From positions 4,868,629 to 4,932,628 of the forward strand of contig CM065650.1 in NCBI GenBank assembly GCA_033220425.1: 64,000 nucleotides of DNA. The letters are read 5' to 3'. The stretch's first letter is position 1. Each line of letters begins with the position of its first letter. A program made the position numbers and the translations under genes. Under the pieces are notes generated by a model. That model did not search any database. It saw only the letters and a program-made list of their open reading frames with translations, and was not told the origin of the DNA. This document shows, one piece after another, positions 56,372 to 64,000 of this stretch. The stretch comes from Lepraria neglecta. Its lineage: Eukaryota; Ascomycota; Lecanoromycetes; Lecanorales; Stereocaulaceae.

Positions 56372-57485
56372 AGTAGAAATAGATAGTAGATAATAGATTA
56401 GAGTTAGAGTTAAAAGATAGTAGATAGTAGAAAGTAGAAATAGATAGTAGATAGTAGATAGTAGATAATAGAAGTAGGAATAGATAGTAGATAATAGATT
56501 AGAGTTAGAGTTAAAAGATAGAGTTTAAATTTAATAAAAGAATAATATTAGAAGATAAGTTATTAAGAATTATAAGAAAAAGAAAAAGAAGAAGAAGAAG
56601 ATATAAATAATAAAGAAGATACTAAAGAGAAATATATTTAAAATTAAACTAAAGAGTTAAGATATTAGATTATAATAAAATATTAATAAGAATTAAGAAA
56701 GATTTAAGCTAAATTTAAATAAAATTAGAGTTAAAAGCTTAGGATTAGGGTTTAGAAAGATAAAAGAGTTAGAATTAGGATTTTAGGATTAAAATTTAAT
56801 AAAGAGGTTAAATTAAAGAAAAATTATAAAAAGAAAAAGGATTAAATAGAGAGGAGCTAAAAAAGAATTTAGGAGTTATAGAAAAGATTTAAGAATAATA
56901 GATATAATTAAGAAAATAGATATAAAAGATTTATATTATTTAAAATTTAGAGGTTAAAGTATATAAATTAAAAGATAAGTAATTAAATAAATAGATATAA
57001 GATAGAAGTTTTAGATTTTAAGAAATAGATTAATATAGAGGTATTAGAGTTTAAGAGTTTATAGAAAATAAGAATTATAAAAGACTAAGTATAAAGAAGT
57101 AAAGGAGTAAATATAATATTTTAAATAATAAATTAAATAGAATAGATTATAGGTAAAATTAATTATTATAGAAATTATTAAAAGAATATAAAAAAGGAGA
57201 TAAAGGAGGTAAATTTAGAAAAGATTTAATTTAAATAATTTTATTTTAAGTAGAAAAAGAGATTATATATATTAATAATTAATTAAAAGATTATATTTAA
57301 ATTATTTTAATTTAATTTAGAATCAAGAGGTTATTAATATAATTTATTTTTTATATAATAAATAATATTTAGGGTTAAGAATATTAATTATATTTATTTA
57401 AAGAATATAAATAATTCGAGTAAAAAAGAAAATTTTATAAATAATATTAAAAGAGAGTTAAGTTTAAGTTATTTTATAAATAATT
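55790..57485. repeat. C-free tract B with gatagtaga minisatellite
   Basis: The minisatellite (55890-56515) is longer than in tract A. From about 56520 the sequence parallels 44800-45700 closely. C on the + strand is almost absent until 57485, where GC-rich sequence starts abruptly. Confidence 0.85.
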
Positions 57486-57589
57486 AGACTCTAAAGTCTT
57501 GGGCAATTGGACTCTGCCCCCGCTCCTTTTTTCCCGAATCCGACTCAGGGGCTCGGTCGGGGGGAAATCCGACTCAGGGTCAGGCGGGA

Positions 57590-57735
57590 AATTCGACTGA
57601 GCCCCCCGGCAATTAACCCGCCAAGTATTAATCCGACTGAGCCCCCCCCGGCGATCGACCCGCCAAGCATTAATCCGACTGAGCCCCCCTGGCGATCGAC
57701 CCGCCAAGCATTAATCCGACTGAACCTCTTACCCC
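57590..57735. repeat. About 46-bp tandem repeat, three units
   Basis: The unit is built on ccgactgagcccccc and gcgatcgacccgccaag and lies upstream of the OrsD-type gene. Confidence 0.85.
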
Positions 57736-57795
57736 CTACAGGCCATCTATAGATACCACCAATAGGGTAATTAGACTGAACCCCTCTCGACGCGG

Positions 57796-60700
57796 TTGAC
57801 GGACCGATTATCAATGATCCTGAAACCCCCTCTCGTCCTATCTTCGCGGACGCGTACGCGCGCGTTGATATCCGCGTGCGCGTTGATGTCCGCGTGCGCG
57901 TTGATGTCCGCGTGCGCGTTCGCGTCCGCGTCCGCGTGTCTAACAGTCTATCCGGCTATAGATAATAACTGTTTAATAAAGAGAGATACTGTTAGGGGAG
58001 AGTCTGTCTATCTAATAGAGATGATGCCTGACGGAGTTATCGAATGTTTTGAATACTATACCCCGTTTCGCGTGGTGATTTGCACGCGCTGTCAAGGCGG
58101 TGTTCCTAACCCCGGGCTCAAGGCCCATCTGAAGCGCTTCCATCCGGACCTTCTAGCAAGCCGCCGTCAGGCCGTCTTACAGTATTTTACTAACGAGGTC
58201 TCTCTGGCGCTGAGCGAGGACCTGCTATCCCTGCTCCCGCGATCCCTGGACGCGCCTATCCCCCATATTCCCGTCTTCAAGGACGGACTACGATGTCACC
58301 GGTGCGATTCGACCACCCCGCGTCCCTATATAGGCCGCTCCGAGGAGAATCTCAGAAGGCACTGCGGGAGCGCTCATAACTATACCAAGTACCGAGGACG
58401 GGGGCGGCCAAGCGTCGCTAGCGTCAGGAACCGAGGATCAGAATCAGATCCATGGCACCGCGATATTCGCTGCCAACGGCTATTCACCGCGGGTACCGGC
58501 AGCTTCTTCCTAGAAATCATTGAACCTGCTACAACTGCAGCAGCGGCGGCTGCGGCTGCCCACCCTCCAGCTCAGAACCCGCCGGGTATCCCCGCGGAGA
58601 TCGAGATAGGTACCGAGACTGTATACACAGCGAGGATCCAGCAGCGCGTACGAACCCAGCTACAGACGATCGCGACGGCGCAGCAGCAGCAGGATCATCT
58701 AGGTATCCTCGCCCCGGCCGATCGGACCGAGGCGAATCCCTGGCTCCGGATCACGCGGTGGGCCGAATTCCTCAAGGGCTACGAGCTACGGAAGATCCTG
58801 CCTCTGGTCGACCCCCTCGACCGACCGAGACGATCCTGCGCGAATTCAGCCAGAGCCTGGATCGGATTATCGAGGAAGCGCGCGCCTCGGTCCTGACGGA
58901 ACGGATCAATATCTTCGATCAGACCATGATCAATATGTTTACCGACCACGCAACCAAGGCGGGACGACCGCTAACCACGCAGCTCCGAGAAGGGACGTAC
59001 CGGGAGTACAAGAACGTATGGAAGCGCCTGCTGTGCTTCGTATATCGGTGCTTCTTATACCGGACCGCGGATCCTGAAGTCTGGACCGCTATTGCCGCCG
59101 TCGAGGATCTTGATACTGATAGTATATCGAGAGACGAGGCTAATCCGACCTTTCCGTTTATCCTGACGCGGAATCAGTATACCGGACTACGGCGGAGTAT
59201 CCGCGAGGCCTATACGCTGGTCGGGCTTCAGGGCCGAGAGGGCGTTACCGTAGAAGCGTTGAATGAGCGCCGTCAGAAGCTGGACCGAGTCCTCGCGCGG
59301 CTATGTATGGCGCTGCTGGAGCATATCCTGCCCCAGAGTATCTACCAGTCCACCGTCGTCGGGTTCCTAGCGATCCTAGGGATCGACGAGAAGCAGGTAC
59401 GGAGCTCCTCCCTCTCTTCCCTTCTCCTACCAACTAATCTCTACCGTTCCCCCTAACCCCCCGGCCCTGCTGATCCAAGCTCGATAGGGTCGTTTCTACG
59501 ACGCCTGCAATTACACCCCAACCCTATCCGCCTTTGTCAAAATCACCCAGCTGCTTACTATTCAGGCGAGCGTCTACGCCGAGGAGGCCGGTAAGGTGGA
59601 GCACGCCGCTGATATGCTTCGCGCCTACCGCGCCCGCTGCCTGCTTCGGGACGGCCATACGCCGTTTGGCTGGATTCTCACCTTGCGCTCCCAGGGTAGA
59701 CGGATTCGGAACAACACGACGAGCGCCGGCTATATCACGTGGGCGGATGATCGGTCTAGTCTCACCTTCAAAGATATCACCCTGGATATTAAAGCATTTC
59801 GGGGCTTTCTACATCAGCAAACGGAGGCCCTCTGCGCCGAGCTAAGCGAGCTCTACCTACCGCAGCCGCACGAGCCGAGTATCCCACGGTTCGATCTCGG
59901 TAAGCTGAGGGATAACCCCGCTAACGCTCAAACCGGCTGGTCCTTCCTGCAGGAGCCGCAGAACGATCTGGCTCGGTGGCAGGAGTGGCTTATTAATCGC
60001 GTGCTGGACCAGCGCATACTACGCGAGCAGTTCTTCCAGTCAGAGCGGCGCGTCGCCGGTCAGCCACCGAAGGATCCTCAATGGCAGGTAGCCCGCGTCC
60101 GACAGTATCTGGAGCTCCTTCGACGGTTTCTAACGCGGCTATCGATGCTAATCTTTATCCTCGGCGGGCAGCCCGCGAGGGGGACCGAGCTATTCAGTCT
60201 GCGATACCGCAACACCTTCCACGGCGGTTATCGAAACATCTATATCGAGCAGGGTCTGCTAGGATTTGTCACCCTGTACCATAAAGGCTACTCCATCGGC
60301 GGATCCCTGAAGATTATCCATCGATATTTACCCCCGGCGCTCAGCCAGGTCGTCGTTCAATACCTCGTCTTGGTTCTACCCTTCTCCCAGCAGCTCAGCC
60401 GTCTTGTCTACGATCAGCCTGAGGATTCGGCGTTCCTCTGGGCCAGGGCGGAGACGACGTGGGACCCGAGCCAGCTGTCCCACTTCCTGCGGCAGGAATC
60501 CGCGCGGGAGCTCCAGGTGCCGCTGGCGATCTCGTCCTGGCGCCACACCGCTATCGCTATCTCGCGCGAGTTCATCCCCAAGGGGACGTATTTCGATCGC
60601 GAGGCCGACAGCGAGACGAGTCAAACCCTTGACCGGCAGGCTTGCCATTCGAACAACACGGCCGGTACGATATACGGGCGTCTGGTCCAGGACGGTGATG

Positions 60701-61254
60701 GGCAGATCAGGGAGTTTCGCGAGCGATATCGCCGGGTTAGCCTACTATGGCATACGCTCTGGCTGCAGGAGGCGCCCTCGGAGCCCTCGGAGCCCCCGGT
60801 GGAGGAGCAGCCAGCCGAGGAGCCCGCTCAACCATTACAGGAGGACCGAGGTGAAGATTCAGTAACTATTGGATCGGTAGGACGATCGGATAGCGTACCG
60901 CCTGGAGATAATTCAAATCTCTCGGCGGAGGGTCCTATAAGTACCGCCGACGGTAGGTCCTACTTCCCAGGTATAGACGGGTCTGAACGTCTCGAGACAA
61001 GTCCTGAGCCCCGGGGTAGAAAACGACCCGCTCCGACGGATTCTCTCCCCCAGTTACGAGAGCCTGCGATAGAGCCAGCCGATCTCCCTCCGCCAACCGC
61101 CATATCAGCGCCGGCGACGCCGTCTCTACCGATAGACTTACAACAGCAGCAGCTCCTCCAGCAGCATTTACACCAGCAGTCACTCCTATTTCAGCAGCAT
61201 CAGCAACAGCAGCTACAGCTCCTTATTCAAATCATGCAGCATAGGAAGAGCTAG
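57796..61254 (+). pseudogene. OrsD-zinc-finger / recombinase-like protein without helicase domain
   Basis: Likely starts are ATG 57814 or 58021. Two Cys/His clusters (58081-58146 C-T-R-C...H-L-K-R-F-H; 58294-58377 C-H-R-C...R-R-H-C-G-S-A-H) match the OrsD (DUF3505) type. The frame then breaks near 58815: P-L-V-D-P-L-D-R-P in one frame continues as P-T-E-T-I-L-R-E-F-S-Q in another, a one-base shift. A GT...AG intron at 59397-59487 (91 bp) joins L-G-I-D-E-K-Q to G-R-F-Y-D-A-C-N-Y in phase. The second part contains GGQPARGTEL (60162-60191), IIHRYLPP and WRHTAIAISREF (60535-60573). This layout resembles the N-terminal half of fungal telomere-linked RecQ helicases. No helicase motif follows; the protein ends in an acidic linker and a Gln-rich tail. 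It may be functional if the frameshift is a sequencing error. Confidence 0.62.
57850..57945. repeat. 18-bp CpG-rich tandem repeat
   Basis: The unit cgcgttgatgtccgcgtg is repeated about four times and then degenerates into cgcgtc repeats. It is unmutated in spite of its many CpG. It is translated in the first exon as an S-A-C-A-L-M repeat if the upstream start is used. Confidence 0.8.
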
Positions 61255-61338
61255 TGTATCCTCCGTCTAGGAGGCGGTGAAATACAACAGGAAGTAGTCT
61301 ATATAGCCTATTTATCGATCCCCTCGTTTCCGCCGCCG

Positions 61339-61970
61339 CTATCTCGCCAAGGAGTGGTCCGTTTTTCAATCCGAGGATAGTATCAGAACGGCCTCGATCA
61401 GCCGGTGCCAGAGGTAGCCGGCAAACCACTGCCGGGGCCACCCTTTACCTAGGACATCCAGGCAAAGCTCCTCAGCGGATTCTACACTGGCTATCGACTT
61501 AGATCCCTCTCTATCTCGCCAAGGAGTGGTCCGTTTTTTAATCCGAGGACGAAATCAGAATGGCCTCGATTAGACGGTGCCAGGGGTAGCCGGTAAACCA
61601 TTGCCGGGTCTACCCTTTACCTATAATATTAAGGTAAAGGTCCTCAGCGGATTCTACACTGGCTATCGACTTAGATCCCTCTCTATCTCGCCAAGGAGTG
61701 GTCCGTTTTCCAATCCGAGGACGGAATCAGAATCGCCTTAATTAGACAGTGCCAGAGGTGGCCGGTAAACCACTGCCGGGGCGACCCTTTATCTAGGACA
61801 TACAGGTAAAGGTCCTCAGCGGATTCTGCACTGGCTATCGACTTAGATCCCTCTCTATCTCGCCAAGGAGTCGTCTATTTTTTAATCTAAGGATAGAATT
61901 AGAATAGCCTCGAATAGATAGTACTAGAGGTAGCTACTAAACTATTGCCGAGGTTACCCTTTACCTAGGA
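61339..61970. repeat. 172-bp satellite array C (about four units)
   Basis: Landmarks at 61417, 61589, 61761 and 61933 are 172 bp apart, preceded by a partial unit starting ctatctcgccaagg. It starts 85 bp after the stop codon of the OrsD-type gene. The last unit fades into the C-free tract at about 61970 with rising T/A substitutions. Confidence 0.94.
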
Positions 61971-64000
61971 TATTAGATATTAGAAGAGTAGTAAGGATTT
62001 AAGAATATAGTAAAGCTATTAGTAATTATATATATATATTAATATAATTAGATTAAGCTATAGTATAGATAGAGTAAAATATATATTAGGAGGTAGAGGT
62101 AGTAGTAGTTAGTAAGAGGTTTTATTTATTAGTAATAGTAGTTAGATAGGAGAGTAGTAGTAGATATTATAAAAGTAGTAAATAGTTAGATAAGGAGAGA
62201 GTTATATTTATTAGAGAGATAGTTTAAATTTAATTATTTTATAGAATAGAAAGGTTTAAGAGAGAGGGTAGAAAGTTAGAGTTAGAAATTAAATTAATAG
62301 TAAATTAGTTATTATAGAAAATAGATTAGTAGAGTAGTTAATAATTATTAAGTAGAGTAGAATTAATTAGTAGTAAATTAAATATAGAGAGTTTTTTCGA
62401 AGGTTATTATTAAAAGGTATTAACTTTATTAGAATAGAATATATATAGAAAGAGAAGTTTAAGTTTTAGTTTTTTAAAAGAGAGTTAGAATTATTTTATT
62501 AAAATAGAAGAGTAAAAGAAGATTATTTAAAGATTATTATAGAGTTTTAATTTATAGATTAAAAGGTATAAGATTAAATAGGAGAGTAGAAAGTAGTAGA
62601 AAGTAGAATTAAATAATTAGTTAAATAGATATAAGATAGAAGTTTTAGATTTTATAGATATATATTAATATAGAGGTTAGATAGTTAAAGAATTAATTAT
62701 AAAAGACTAAGTATAAAGAGAGTAAAGGAGTAAATATAATATTTTAAATAATAAATTTAATAGAGTAGATTAGGGATAATTTAATTATTATAGAAATTAT
62801 TAAAAAGAGTAAAAGAGGAGATAGAGGAGATAGATTTAAAAAAGATTTAATTTAGAGTAAATAAAAAAGAGGATAATAGTATTAATTAATAATTAAAAGA
62901 TTTAATTTAAAGAATTTTATTTAAAGTAGAAAAAAGGATTATAATATTAATTAACTAGGAGATATAATTTAAATAATTTTAGAGTAATTTAGTATTACGA
63001 GGTTATATTAATAAGTAATTAGATAGTAGTTTATAATAAATAATTATTTATTAAATTAATAGTTATAAAAAGGATAGGGTTATATTTATTTAAAGTATAT
63101 AAATAATTAGGGTAAAAAAGAATATAAATAAATAGATTCAAATAAAAAAGAAAATAATATAGATAATATTAAAAGAGATTAGAATTTAAGTTAGAGTTAT
63201 AATTAATTTTAATAAATAGTAGATAATTAGATTTAATATAAATAGTAATAAATATTTTTAGAATATTTAATAAGTTAGTAGATTTAGGGTTTAAATATAT
63301 TAATTAGAAGAGAGAGAATAGATTTTTAGGTTAGGAAAAATAAAGGTAGAAAGAAAAGAAAAGAGAGTAGATAGAAAGAGAAAGAGAATAAATAAAAATA
63401 GAAATTAAAGAGGAATAAATAGAAATAGAAATAGAAATAAAGAGTAAATAAATAGAAATAGAAATAGAAATAGAAATAAAAGGAGGATAGATAGAAATAG
63501 AAATAGAGAGGAAATAGATATAGAATTAAAAAGAGTAGAAAAATAGAAGTAGAAATAAGATTTAGCGAGGAAGAAATTTTATTTAAATAAAGAGTATTAG
63601 AAGATTAAAATTTTAAATAGAGAGAGAGAGATATATATATATATATAGAAATAGGGAGAAAGGAATTAAAAGTAATAGAGATTAAATAAAAATAAAAATA
63701 AATAAATTTAATTTAAAAAGGGTTAGAAAAAAACAAGATTATTAGTAAAAGAAGAGAAGGTTTTAGAGATAATAATTAATAGAAATTAAGATTAAAGGGT
63801 AAAATAATAGGAAGGATTAAGAATTATATATAGAAGAATTAAATTAAAGAGAAAGATTAATAGAAAAAGGAATAATTATTTATAAAAAGGATTTATTAGG
63901 GGTTAAGAATTTTTAAAGGAGTTAAAGTAGATTTAGGGGTTATAAGGATTTTTTAGAGAGTTAGAGAATTTATAAAGAAGGATTTTAGGGGTTAGAGGGT
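61971..64000. repeat. C-free tract C (continues beyond the window)
   Basis: Again almost no C on the + strand. Parts resemble tract A (63340-63640 against 45760-45980; 62630-62760 against 45230-45360). No spacer or (CTTG)n tract precedes it, so this cassette is a variant. No coding capacity. Confidence 0.82.

Overview
The window looks like a repeat-rich, probably subtelomeric region of a filamentous ascomycete (Pezizomycotina). Most of it is retroelement sequence damaged by repeat-induced point mutation (RIP). TpG and CpA are scarce, TpA is abundant, Trp and Gln codons have become TAG/TAA, zinc-knuckle Cys codons have become Tyr, and YLDD has become YLDN. Everything was read by eye; no identity values or database searches were computed.

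Left part (1-22,810): a RIP-damaged LINE (Tad-like) ORF1 on the minus strand is split by a Ty3/Gypsy chromovirus complex (562-11,639, target duplication tctag/tctgg). That complex is a recombinant of two subfamilies, LTR-A and LTR-B. A second Gypsy element lies on the minus strand (11,849-22,810). Its 5' LTR is split by a better preserved Ty1/Copia element (about 17,906-22,792) that still has YVDD.

Middle island (22,811-30,367): ordinary-looking, weakly mutated sequence. It holds one clear gene, an intracellular metzincin-type zinc metalloprotease (27,252-28,022), and one or two decayed or intron-split minus-strand genes.

Second retroelement nest (30,368-42,400): an LTR-A with a little Gypsy leader is broken by a LINE 3' fragment with a 17-bp target duplication. 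A DIRS-like reverse transcriptase/RNase H element follows. Into it have inserted a short, less mutated repeat, a 742-bp foldback element with 8-bp target duplications (second copy at 5,839), and a complete 6.6-kb Gypsy with a ctata target duplication.

Right part (42,400-64,000): a repeated cassette occurs about three times in the same orientation. It consists of a 172-bp satellite array, a conserved spacer, a (CTTG/CTTA)n tract, a short-period minisatellite, and a multi-kilobase tract almost free of C on the + strand. Different sequence sits between the constant parts: a very large RIP-killed gene (48.4-53.5 kb), an intact partial exon (55.2-55.8 kb), and an OrsD-zinc-finger/recombinase-like gene related to the N-terminal part of fungal telomere-linked helicases but without a helicase domain (57.8-61.25 kb).

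The two observations I consider most novel are an antisense ORF, conserved at protein level, downstream of pol in the Gypsy LTR-A/LTR-B family (three copies), and the repeated satellite / C-free-tract cassettes with exchangeable gene cargo.
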